From Levilactobacillus wangkuiensis (lineage in GTDB: Bacteria > Bacillota > Bacilli > Lactobacillales > Lactobacillaceae): DNA of 34,195 nt. Location of the stretch: contig NZ_BOLM01000026.1 in NCBI RefSeq assembly GCF_016861605.1, positions 1 through 34,195 on the forward strand, given 5' to 3'. A program made the translations under genes and the position numbers. Positions 24,443 through 31,812 of this stretch are shown one piece after another (the first letter of the stretch is position 1; every line of letters starts with the position of its first letter). The notes beneath the pieces are model-generated. The model searched no databases. It was not told the DNA's origin and saw only the letters and a list, made by a program, of their open reading frames with translations.

Positions 24443-24617
24443 GCCTCCGGGCTGGTGAAAATGGGCCGTGGCGCTGTGGGCGCCCGTCTGAAGCCTGAGA
24501 AACGGTCTTCAGACTTACTTTGAGCCGAAGTTCACGTCTCAAAGATAGCAGTTCCCTAAGCGGTGAAACCGCTAAGGCAACTCCCACGGCTGAGCCCATT
24601 TTCACCAGCCCTGCGGC
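24443..24617. repeat. 175-bp structured intergenic repeat, copy 2
   Basis: The same length and ends as copy 1 (19312-19486), located in the 3' region of oppA. Differences fall in paired positions in a compensatory way: GTCTG/CAGAC here (24486-24490, 24510-24514) versus GTCCG/CGGAC in copy 1, and AGCGGT/ACCGCT here (24559-24573) versus AGCGGG/CCCGCT. Confidence 0.9.
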
Positions 24618-24966
24618 TGACACGGTTTTAGCCCCGTGATTCCGTGAGTAATGGTCAGTAGTGCGTTCCGGTCCATTCTATTTGGCCAGAAGGCAAAGGA
24701 TAATACCGATTTAAACAAACTAATCAGTGAGTGCTTGCCCCGTGAGACAGGGCTCACCGACTAACCTCAAATTTTCGACCTCTAGAAAAGCAGTCGCTCC
24801 GCACTTTAGCGGACCGGCTGCTTTTTGTTTTGCCGAAAGGGTGGCGTTCACTGATTAAACTGTCGTATGATGAGTGGCAAGAACTATTCCACCACTTAAC
24901 TTTGGGGAAACGCTGTTGGCGTGAAGTTGGGGGTGGTGGTTGGTCATTGTCGGAGGAGGTACGGGA
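24618..24966. other. Intergenic region downstream of the third oppA
   Basis: It holds the hairpin CACGG/CCGTG (24621-24638), a terminator (24785-24826) and the ribosome binding site of the next gene (24953-24961). No gene is supported, and no convincing promoter was found. Confidence 0.5.
24785..24826 (+). terminator. Rho-independent terminator
   Basis: AAAAGCAG and CTCCGC arms pair with GCGGA and CTGCTTTT around ACTTTA, with a T-run. It probably stops the oppA transcript or a short downstream one. Confidence 0.75.
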
Positions 24967-25206
24967 ATGCATTTTCACAAATTATTTATGGACCAAGTTG
25001 CACAGACGGTGGATCTATTCGAAATATTTCTGTTCTTATTGGTACCGGTCTTCCTGGTCAAAGGGGCCGTCGACCTGGTGACGTTAGGGGAACTGTTCTG
25101 GGTCGATTACGGTCGGTTCTTCCTGGAGGCCATCGTGGGCTTCATTGGGTTGTTCGCAGTGATCGACCTGATTGAGGCTGGCCTGCGGTACTTCCATCGT
25201 GAGTAA
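24967..25206 (+). CDS. Small two-helix membrane protein, function unknown
   Basis: This 79-aa protein (MHFHKLFMDQVAQTVD...) has two hydrophobic segments at about residues 17-33 and 52-68 and ends GLRYFHRE. The start at 24967 is set by an ideal GGAGGAGGT 5 nt upstream; a longer in-frame ATG at 24940 has no site. It has the same general layout as the protein at 1682-1948 (two helices, basic tail with an Arg-Tyr pair), but I cannot show homology. A bidirectional terminator follows. Confidence 0.7.
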   Translation: MHFHKLFMDQVAQTVDLFEIFLFLLVPVFLVKGAVDLVTLGELFWVDYGRFFLEAIVGFIGLFAVIDLIEAGLRYFHRE

Positions 25207-25220
25207 ATTTTTCTACATAA

Positions 25221-25261
25221 AAAGCCGTCGTCTCGAGTATTGTGCTGGAGACGACGGCTTT
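25221..25261. terminator. Bidirectional terminator
   Basis: AAAGCCGTCGTCTC (25221-25234) pairs perfectly with GAGACGACGGCTTT (25248-25261). It lies between the small membrane gene and the convergent protease gene. Confidence 0.92.
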
Positions 25262-25266
25262 GCTGC

Positions 25267-26268
25267 CTAATGCAACATATCTTCGGTATAAATGGTGTGG
25301 TCTGAGACGTGTTCGAACAGTTCATGACCATTGCTGGTGTGGGTGTCGACGAACATGCCCTGGCCATCATTGATGACGTAATAGTTACCAGCCGCGTTCT
25401 TGGCTAACATGACCACGACTTCTTCACCCTGATGGAGCACTTCGCTGTCGGTAACGGCCATTTTCGTAGTGCCACCCTGAGTAAAGGTGATGGACTTCCC
25501 GCTGAGACCCTTGAAATGTTCATCGATCTTTAGCGTTTGGGTGGTGTAGTAGTTCTTGGGCGCCTTGTGGTGGGCGACACTCTTGGTAATTTTGCCCTCC
25601 ACGATGGTGCCGGCGTCCTTACGAATGGCTTCCACCCCGTAGATCCCATTGGAGTAATCCTTGAGGTGGTCGACGGTCAGTGTGGGCTTGGCTGAGGAAG
25701 CCAGCACTTTTTTCGTACTGAGTGGGGTCGTGTAGACCTTCTTGGCACCACGGATATCGACGTTGCGCAGGGGATGCACCCGGTTGGCTGGATTCATTAC
25801 GCTGATGGAGCCAGACTGGTTGTGGCTCAATCCCAGCGCGTGGCCCATTTCGTGAATAGCGACGTTGGTGCGTTGTTTCTTATTGTATTTGTATTTTTTT
25901 AAAACGGTGCGGTTAAGATACATGGCCGCGCCGGTCTGGTGGCCGGTCTTGTCATAAGACATGCCGTTGTAGGCCATCCCGGTAGCGTTGGTCCAGATAC
26001 CGGAATTCTTGGCAACACTCGTGGTAAACGTGCGCGACTTTTTATTCTTGGTGGTCGACCATTTGAAGGCCTTAGAGTTATTCCAGGACTTGCGGGCCGC
26101 CGTCCAGATGGAACGGTAGTAGGCACTGATTGATTTATTGTAATAGGACGCCTTCTTAGCGGCGTAGCGGTACTTGTTTGCCGGCGTAGGGTTCTTGGTG
26201 GCCGCACTAGCAGAAACGCCGCCAAGGAGCGCTAAGCAGGTCGTTAGCAAGATGACAGATTTTTGCAA
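25267..26268 (-). CDS. Secreted matrixin-like zinc metalloprotease
   Basis: This exported protease (333 aa) has a signal peptide at residues 1-22 (cleavage near ASAATK). The zinc site HEMGHALGLSH (139-149) matches HExxHxxGxxH, and Met158 in SVMNPANR is the Met-turn of metzincins. The N-terminal half is Lys- and Tyr-rich. A C-terminal domain of about 130 residues (from about 205) follows the catalytic core and has no family I can name. The start is TTG at 26268, with AGGAG 9 nt upstream on the minus strand. Matrixin-like proteins are common in lactobacilli but their substrates are mostly unknown. Confidence 0.88.
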   Translation of the reverse strand: MQKSVILLTTCLALLGGVSASAATKNPTPANKYRYAAKKASYYNKSISAYYRSIWTAARKSWNNSKAFKWSTTKNKKSRTFTTSVAKNSGIWTNATGMAYNGMSYDKTGHQTGAAMYLNRTVLKKYKYNKKQRTNVAIHEMGHALGLSHNQSGSISVMNPANRVHPLRNVDIRGAKKVYTTPLSTKKVLASSAKPTLTVDHLKDYSNGIYGVEAIRKDAGTIVEGKITKSVAHHKAPKNYYTTQTLKIDEHFKGLSGKSITFTQGGTTKMAVTDSEVLHQGEEVVVMLAKNAAGNYYVINDGQGMFVDTHTSNGHELFEHVSDHTIYTEDMLH

Positions 26269-26768
26269 ACGAAACGACTCCTCTCCAAATTAGCTGGGGA
26301 TGGAACCAGTCACTAAAATGCCTTGTTACTAAACTGTCCAACCCGCTTATTACCTAAGCTTAGTCCCACAGTTAACGCTTGTCCAGACTGAATTAGGGGG
26401 TAATGGCTGGTGAAGATTAGCATGCAGTGTTCTGTAGGCCGTTCCTGGCGGCGGGCTCAAAGCGCCCTGCTGTGGGGCCGCTTTCTCAGGCTGAAACCTC
26501 AACTTTGCGCCTGCGAAGCGGTCTCAAAGGTTGGCCCATGCTCTAAGTAGAGAAGAGCGCTCCACAAGGACTATCGACACAGCAGGCCTGCCTCTGGTCA
26601 CTGACGTTAAGCTTGTGGTGCAATTTTCACCACCCCTGAAGGTTAGCGCTGAGGGTGGCCCAAAATTCTGTCTGCTGTACGTAGATATTTCTCACTGAGA
26701 CACGTCGTTATGCGATTGAGCGCGTGAGCAATTGGCTAATTTTTGACGCGTTTCTCCCTATATGTAGT
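26269..26768. other. Intergenic region holding a structured repeat
   Basis: No supported gene. It contains the second copy of the about 250-bp repeat (26405-26636), preceded by an AT-rich stretch that probably carries the protease promoter on the minus strand. Confidence 0.55.
26405..26636 (+). repeat. About 250-bp structured repeat, family 2, copy 2
   Basis: It begins GGCTGGTGAAGATT and ends AATTTTCACCACCCC, an imperfect inverted repeat. Its interior shares ordered blocks with the minus strand of 20469-20721 (GGGCTCAA, CCTGCTGTGGGG, TGCTCTAA, CGACACAGC, CCTCTGGTCACTGAC). Its terminal TGGTGAAAAT motif is shared with the 175-bp family. Confidence 0.75.
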
Positions 26769-27080
26769 CTAAATAAAATTCAGTCCATGGTAACGCTCCT
26801 CGTGCTTCCAGGCGGCGACGAGGTCTTGGGCAATGAAGAAATAGTCGGCAGCGGTCATGTTAGGACGAATCTCGTGTAGTTTTTGGGCGACGTCTTGCGT
26901 GGACAGGGCCTGCTGACCGAAGGCGTGATCAAATAAGTAGGTATCTAGGGCTTGCAATTGCGAATCTGTGAAGTGGAAGTTCAGGAGTATTAAGGCGCTG
27001 GGCTTGATTTTGGTCTTGGCGCAGATGGCGTTTAGGACCTCTAGCAACAAAAATTCGTGAGTCAGCGTAGCATCGTTCAT
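26769..27080 (-). CDS. Hypothetical cytoplasmic protein
   Basis: This soluble 103-aa protein (MNDATLTHEFLLLEVLNAIC...) is rich in Leu and Ala and looks all-helical. No membrane segment, signal or known motif is visible. AAGGGGG lies upstream of the ATG. It stands alone on the minus strand; I see no clear terminator. Function unknown. Confidence 0.65.
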   Translation of the reverse strand: MNDATLTHEFLLLEVLNAICAKTKIKPSALILLNFHFTDSQLQALDTYLFDHAFGQQALSTQDVAQKLHEIRPNMTAADYFFIAQDLVAAWKHEERYHGLNFI

Positions 27081-27194
27081 GTGTGTTTTCCCCCTTGTCC
27101 TGTTAGAATACGGGAAAGTAGCGGCAATAGCTAGTAAATTGTCTTATAAATAAACTTAATAAATTATTCAGTATGCGTCATTAAATGATTTGTC

Positions 27195-27225
27195 AAAAAA
27201 ACCGCCAATCAGGTGTGATTGGCGG
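27195..27225 (-). terminator. Terminator of the YczE-family gene
   Basis: CCGCCAATCA and TGATTGGCGG form a perfect 10-bp stem around 4 nt, with a T-run on the minus strand. Confidence 0.93.
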
Positions 27226-27239
27226 CGTGAGTTCAAATA

Positions 27240-27911
27240 TTAATGAGAGGCGCGAAAATTATGGTATAGATGCGGCATGATATGTTTGTCAGACGCCGCA
27301 ATGATTACGCCGTTGAAGAGGATGGAGTAAAGCGTCCCTACGTTCACGGAGTAAATTTGCCGGGTGAACGCGTAGCAGACGGCAATCATAATGATCGGTG
27401 GGATGAAGTCGACGAATTGTGACGCCGTCGCGCGACCACCCAGGTACATGAAACGCAGGATGTTGGAGGTGTCATCGTTGGGATGCATAATCAGATTGGC
27501 TCGCTGGTAAATGGAAATTGAGCAGGCAAAGATGGTAACCCCCAAGATACTCAGCAGCATGCGCCAGGCTAAGTTCAGGTCGGGAATTCCCCATTTGGTA
27601 AACATCGCCACGAATAAATCAATGAAATAGCTGAAACCGGAAATGAAGACGACCTCACCAACAAAGCGGGGGATGTCGACCTGGTGAATCAGAAATTGGT
27701 TCAACAAGGCACTGCAGATCCCAACAATCAGGAGGATGACCCCCACGTTGCCATGAATCCAGTAGGCGATGTTGACGGCCGCCGCGGTCCAAATCCCACT
27801 ACCGGCATTGGCAGCGACGCTCAGGGCGTTTCCAAAGGCGTTCAGGACCAGCCCGATGATGAGGGCGACGACGCGATAAGACATGTGATTCTTCTTCTCT
27901 TGCTGTTGCAA
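27240..27911 (-). CDS. YczE/YyaS/YitT-family membrane protein
   Basis: This integral membrane protein (223 aa) has about five to six helices. The N-terminal RVVALIIGLVLNAFGNALS and the small-residue-rich AANAGSGIWTAAAVNI match the YczE family, whose member in Bacillus affects peptide-antibiotic production but whose molecular role is not established. The start is TTG at 27911, supported by AGGTGA 6 nt upstream. A second possible start is the ATG nine codons later, with a weaker AAGAAG site. A terminator follows directly after the stop codon. Confidence 0.8.
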   Translation of the reverse strand: MQQQEKKNHMSYRVVALIIGLVLNAFGNALSVAANAGSGIWTAAAVNIAYWIHGNVGVILLIVGICSALLNQFLIHQVDIPRFVGEVVFISGFSYFIDLFVAMFTKWGIPDLNLAWRMLLSILGVTIFACSISIYQRANLIMHPNDDTSNILRFMYLGGRATASQFVDFIPPIIMIAVCYAFTRQIYSVNVGTLYSILFNGVIIAASDKHIMPHLYHNFRASH

Positions 27912-28030
27912 AACGACTCACCTCGACATATTTCCGTAGCGTTTCCTCCTATAGATAGCGGCGCGAGAAAAAGCCAGGTGGCGTTATGCATAGATATTAA
28001 ATGTAGCGGATATTTATTACCCAATGATAC

Positions 28031-28072
28031 AAAAAAATCAGCAACCACGAAGTTAACCTCGTGAAAGCTGAT
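28031..28072 (-). terminator. Terminator of tRNA-Lys
   Basis: On the minus strand, ATCAGC and GCTGAT enclose a TCACGA/TCGTG inner stem, followed by seven T. Confidence 0.9.
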
Positions 28073-28082
28073 TAGTAAGTGA

Positions 28083-28155
28083 TGGGCAGTCAGGGGATCG
28101 AACCCTGGACCCACGGATTAAGAGTCCGTTGCTCTGCCAGCTGAGCTAACTGCCC
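28083..28155 (-). tRNA. tRNA-Lys (CUU)
   Basis: The 73-nt cloverleaf has acceptor stem GGGCAGU/ACUGCCC, D-arm GCUC/GAGC, anticodon stem ACGGA/UCCGU with loop CUCUUAA (anticodon CUU), and T-arm CAGGG-UUCGAUC-CCCUG. The discriminator is A; CCA is not encoded. A promoter (TTGCGC-17-TATGAT) and a terminator flank it. Confidence 0.97.
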
Positions 28156-28203
28156 ATGTGATTGATTTGTTGCTGTTGTATGTCTTCCATATCAACGAGA
28201 ACT

Positions 28204-28232
28204 ATCATATCATGCGGGTGCAGGGTGCGCAA
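28204..28232 (-). promoter_or_regulatory. Promoter of tRNA-Lys
   Basis: On the minus strand: TTGCGC (28227-28232), 17 bp, TATGAT (28204-28209). Confidence 0.65.
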
Positions 28233-28838
28233 CCCCTTTTCCGAAAAAAGTTGATTTTTATTCAAAAAAACTGGGTATTTTATCAAACGTGAGGAAAACT
28301 TATCCCCGGTTTAATGCGGATTATAGGTATTTTTATTCCGAGAAAAAGTTTTTTGAGTTTTTTGGAATTTTTTCAAAATCGGGGTAAATCGAGGGCAAGT
28401 AAGTCGGTTTACGTGGCAAAAAAAGTTGAAAATTTTTTAGATTTTTTTGAAAAGGGCCGAATTTTGCGAAAATTCCGGTGTTTTTGACTGAGATGGACCA
28501 ATTTAAGTGGCAATCAGCATTTCGGAAGTAATCATTAGGAGATACCCGCAACGGAAGCGACTTAAAAATCAATTGATTGAAGAAGATGACAGATTGGTGG
28601 GTGATGGCTTTTTCCAGTAAGGGACAATTAAGTTAGCTGAGGGAACCCAATTATTTTAGCTGGCTCACTAGAGTAGTTGGTCAGTCGGCGATCACGAAAA
28701 TACGACGGGTTATCACACCAAAGCTAACTTTTAAGGTAGAAAAAAGCGCAGCCTAACCCGTAATCGATTTGACCTGAAATTGTAAAGAACCTCTTACTTC
28801 GCCGGCATAGGACGGGGCTTTCAATTGTTTTTCATGAA
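28233..28838. other. AT-rich gene-free region with phased A/T tracts
   Basis: No gene is supported. T6 tracts begin at 28349, 28358 and 28368, and further A/T tracts occur at 28418, 28433 and 28442, close to helical phase. Such DNA is expected to be intrinsically curved. Confidence 0.6.
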
Positions 28839-28873
28839 CTTAGTTGACAAAATCTCACATTTTGTCAACTAAG
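28839..28873. repeat. Perfect 15-bp inverted repeat
   Basis: CTTAGTTGACAAAAT (28839-28853) is followed by CTCAC and the exact reverse complement ATTTTGTCAACTAAG (28859-28873). No T-run follows, so it is more like an operator or replication-linked site than a terminator. Confidence 0.85.
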
Positions 28874-28880
28874 CTATAGT

Positions 28881-28894
28881 ATTTCCCGGGAAAT
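28881..28894. promoter_or_regulatory. Noc-binding-site-like palindrome
   Basis: ATTTCCCGGGAAAT is identical to the Noc (nucleoid occlusion) binding sequence known from Bacillus subtilis. It is part of an 18-bp perfect palindrome GTATTTCCCGGGAAATAC (28879-28896). Confidence 0.75.
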
Positions 28895-28933
28895 ACCAGG
28901 TTAAAATCACCTTAAATCCTTGATACACTAGGA

Positions 28934-28962
28934 CTGAAAGAAACTTCATGATGTGTTATAAT
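28934..28962 (+). promoter_or_regulatory. Promoter of the walRK operon
   Basis: CTGAAA (28934-28939), 17 bp, perfect TATAAT (28957-28962) with TGT before it (extended -10). It predicts a leader of about 230 nt. A second candidate is TTGACT (29059-29064)-18-GAAAAT. Confidence 0.7.
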
Positions 28963-29199
28963 TCAGTTAGCGTTGCTCTCAACGACACCGGAACCTTATC
29001 GGGTCGGGCAGCGCCCCTTAAAAACACCAGGCGTTCAACAAAAGAGCGCCGATATTCCTTGACTTTAAACGATGAAAAAACTGAAAATAAACTGCTGTGG
29101 CCCCGTTGTCGGTGGTATTTTGACACCCAACGGCCGGCCTGCCGGTAATCCTGCAATTATCGGATCGCTCGTATTTCCCTTAAGGAGGAAATTTTTACT

Positions 29200-29916
29200 A
29201 TGCCTAAGAAAATTCTCGTTGTCGATGATGAAAAACCAATTACTGATATTATGAAGTTTAATTTGGAAAAAGAAGGTTACGAAGTGGACGTCGCCTACGA
29301 TGGCGAAGCCGCTGTGCAACAGGTCGAAGAGGGGAACCCGGACCTGGTTATTTTGGATTTGATGTTACCTAAGCTCGATGGCTTGGAAGTTGCCAAGTCT
29401 ATCCGGAAAAAGCATGATATGCCAATCATCATGGTCACGGCCAAAGATTCTGAACTGGATAAGGTCGTGGGGCTGGAAGTTGGGGCCGATGATTACGTCA
29501 CCAAGCCATTCTCTAACCGGGAATTGGTGGCCCGGGTCAAGGCTAACCTGCGGCGGCAAAGCGCTGCGGCACACGCCCAACCTGAAGAACCGGAAAACCA
29601 AGACATTGAAATCGGTGATTTAACCATCCATCCCGAAGCCTACTCCGTCTCCAAGCGCGGCGCTAACATTGATCTGACGCACCGCGAGTTTGAACTGCTC
29701 CACTACCTGGCCCAACATATTGGCCAAGTCATGACCCGGGAACACTTGCTGCAAACGGTCTGGGGCTATGATTACTTTGGTGATGTCCGGACGGTGGACG
29801 TGACGGTTCGGCGGCTCCGTGAAAAGATTGAAGATGCCCCTAGCCACCCAACTTGGCTGGTCACACGGCGGGGTGTCGGGTATTACCTGCGCAACCCAGA
29901 TTCCGACCAAGCCTAG
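29200..29916 (+). CDS. walR: Response regulator WalR (YycF)
   Basis: WalR is the essential OmpR-family regulator of cell-wall metabolism, partner of WalK. The receiver domain covers residues 1-120: acidic pair Asp9-Asp10, phosphoacceptor Asp53 in LVILDLMLP, Thr80 and Lys102 in VTKPF. The winged-helix DNA-binding domain (about 135-232) has [15 protein letters not shown] and [19 protein letters not shown]. The 238-aa length and sequence are typical. AAGGAGG precedes the ATG. It heads the walR-walK-yycH-yycI operon. Confidence 0.97.
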   Translation: MPKKILVVDDEKPITDIMKFNLEKEGYEVDVAYDGEAAVQQVEEGNPDLVILDLMLPKLDGLEVAKSIRKKHDMPIIMVTAKDSELDKVVGLEVGADDYVTKPFSNRELVARVKANLRRQSAAAHAQPEEPENQDIEIGDLTIHPEAYSVSKRGANIDLTHREFELLHYLAQHIGQVMTREHLLQTVWGYDYFGDVRTVDVTVRRLREKIEDAPSHPTWLVTRRGVGYYLRNPDSDQA

Positions 29917-29955
29917 CGGTAACGCTAAATCTCGCATTGAGGAGTATGTGACTTC

Positions 29956-31812
29956 GTGAATAGTAAAATAAAATTTTTCCAGTCGATTCATTTTAAAATC
30001 GCGCTGGTCTTCGCGCTACTCCTACTTTTAACGCTGGAGATCGTTGGCGCTGTGTTTGTCCGTCAGTTGGAACGCCAGAACTTAAACACGTTCAAGGCTC
30101 AACAGGTGGTGCAGACCTACATTGTCAATCGGCTGTCTGACGAGTTGACTACGACGAGTGCCGCCAAGAGTGACAAACAAATCAAGTCGACACTGTCGGA
30201 AATCAACAATACCAATAACGCTCAGATTCGGGTCATCGACAACAAGGGGACCATCCGTGGGACCAATGAGGTCGATAACCAAGGAATCGTGGGCCAGAAA
30301 ACCACTGATAATAACATTAAGAATGCCATCTACAACAATCGTGACGTGGTGCGGACGACCTATAATTCACAGAATAATAGTCGGTACTACACCACGATTA
30401 CGCGGTTGATTCGGACCCAGGGAAATAACAGCGAGTTAGTCGGGGTTATTTACATGCGGTCCAGTCTGGACTCGGTCTATCAAAATATCAATCAAATCAC
30501 GCTAATCTACGTATCGGCAACGTTTGTGGCGATTATTTTGGGGCTGGTCATGGCGATAATTATTTCCCGGGCTATAACCCGGCCAATCGATGAAATGAAG
30601 AAACAAACGTTGCGCATCGCTCGAGGGGACTACTCTGGCCACGTGCACGTGTATGGGAACGATGAACTGGGCCAACTGGCCAGCGCCGTCAATAACCTGT
30701 CCGTGCGGGTGGAAGAGGCCCAAGAGTCTACCGAGTCCGAACGGCGGCGACTCGACTCCGTCATGGCCCACATGACCGATGGGGTTATTGCCACCGATCG
30801 GCGCGGTAACGTGACCATCATTAACGAGACTGCTAGCAGCTTCCTGGACCACGACCCCGATGATGCCGTGGGTAAATCCATCTTGGACTTACTGGATATT
30901 CGTGACGACTATACATTGCGCGAACTGCTAGAAGATCCCGATGATTTAGTGTTGGATTTTTCCACTAAAGAACATGATTTGATCCTGCAAGCCTACTTCT
31001 CCTTGATTCAACGGGAGTCTGGCTTCATTTCCGGATTAGTTTGTGTGCTCCACGATGTCACCGAACAACAGAAAATCGACCAGGACCGGAAGGAATTCGT
31101 TTCCAACGTGTCCCATGAGTTGCGGACGCCGTTAACCTCCGTGCGGGCCTACATCGAGTCCCTGTCCGAAGGGGCTTGGAAGGATCCCGAGGTGGCGCCA
31201 CGCTTCTTGAAGGTCACCCAGGAAGAAACTGACCGGATGATTCGGATGATCAACGACCTGTTGACGCTGTCACGGATGGACTCCGGGACACAAAAGGTCG
31301 ACCTGGAAATGGTCAACTTAAACGAACTATTTAACTACGTGCTCGACCGCTTTGACATGATGTTGAAGCAAGATGATAAGCCCGAAAAGACCTACACCAT
31401 CAAGCGCGACTTCACCAAGCGGGACCTCTGGGTCGAAATCGACACGGACCGCTTCACGCAGGTGCTGGATAACCTGATGAACAACGCCATCAAGTATTCA
31501 CCCGATGGTGGCATCGTCACGGCCCGCCTGTTGGAGACCCACAACAACGTGATTTTAAGCGTGTCTGACCAAGGGTTAGGGATTCCACGGGCAGATATTC
31601 CGCGGATATTTGACCGGTTCTACCGGGTAGATAAGGCCCGTTCACGGGCACAAGGCGGAACTGGATTGGGTCTTGCGATTTCCAAGGAAGTCGTCCAAAT
31701 GCTGGGCGGCCGAATCTGGGTCGACAGTCGCGAAGGCCGCGGGTCCACGTTCTACATTTCCTTGCCTTACAAGCCGTACGATGAGGAGGATCTCTGGGAT
31801 GAAGATAACTAA
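29956..31812 (+). CDS. walK: Sensor histidine kinase WalK (YycG)
   Basis: This membrane kinase (618 aa) phosphorylates WalR in response to cell-wall state. Helix 1 lies at about 14-34, an extracellular sensor domain at 35-180, and helix 2 at about 181-203. HAMP (about 204-258) and PAS (about 265-370) domains follow. The HisKA box FVSNVSHELRTPL carries the phosphorylated His387. The ATPase domain shows NNAIKYSPDGG, VSDQGLGIP and GTGLGLAIS. The start is GTG at 29956, with GAGGAG 11 nt upstream. Its end overlaps the yycH start by 14 bp, so translation is coupled. Confidence 0.97.
   Translation: MNSKIKFFQSIHFKIALVFALLLLLTLEIVGAVFVRQLERQNLNTFKAQQVVQTYIVNRLSDELTTTSAAKSDKQIKSTLSEINNTNNAQIRVIDNKGTIRGTNEVDNQGIVGQKTTDNNIKNAIYNNRDVVRTTYNSQNNSRYYTTITRLIRTQGNNSELVGVIYMRSSLDSVYQNINQITLIYVSATFVAIILGLVMAIIISRAITRPIDEMKKQTLRIARGDYSGHVHVYGNDELGQLASAVNNLSVRVEEAQESTESERRRLDSVMAHMTDGVIATDRRGNVTIINETASSFLDHDPDDAVGKSILDLLDIRDDYTLRELLEDPDDLVLDFSTKEHDLILQAYFSLIQRESGFISGLVCVLHDVTEQQKIDQDRKEFVSNVSHELRTPLTSVRAYIESLSEGAWKDPEVAPRFLKVTQEETDRMIRMINDLLTLSRMDSGTQKVDLEMVNLNELFNYVLDRFDMMLKQDDKPEKTYTIKRDFTKRDLWVEIDTDRFTQVLDNLMNNAIKYSPDGGIVTARLLETHNNVILSVSDQGLGIPRADIPRIFDRFYRVDKARSRAQGGTGLGLAISKEVVQMLGGRIWVDSREGRGSTFYISLPYKPYDEEDLWDEDN

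Noticed and set aside
19229..24623. Similar minus-strand frames at 19229-19456 and 24423-24623
   Set aside because: Their similarity comes from the 175-bp repeat itself; the repeat is better explained as a structured element than as a gene.
28333..28572. 79-aa minus-strand frame with TTG start
   Set aside because: It has no ribosome binding site, lies in the AT-tract region and has biased low-complexity composition.
28948..29148. 66-aa frame before walR
   Set aside because: It overlaps the walR promoter and leader and has no ribosome binding site; probably untranslated leader.
30562..30575. ATTTCCCGGGCTAT inside walK, a near Noc site
   Set aside because: Two mismatches and not palindromic; likely chance within coding sequence.
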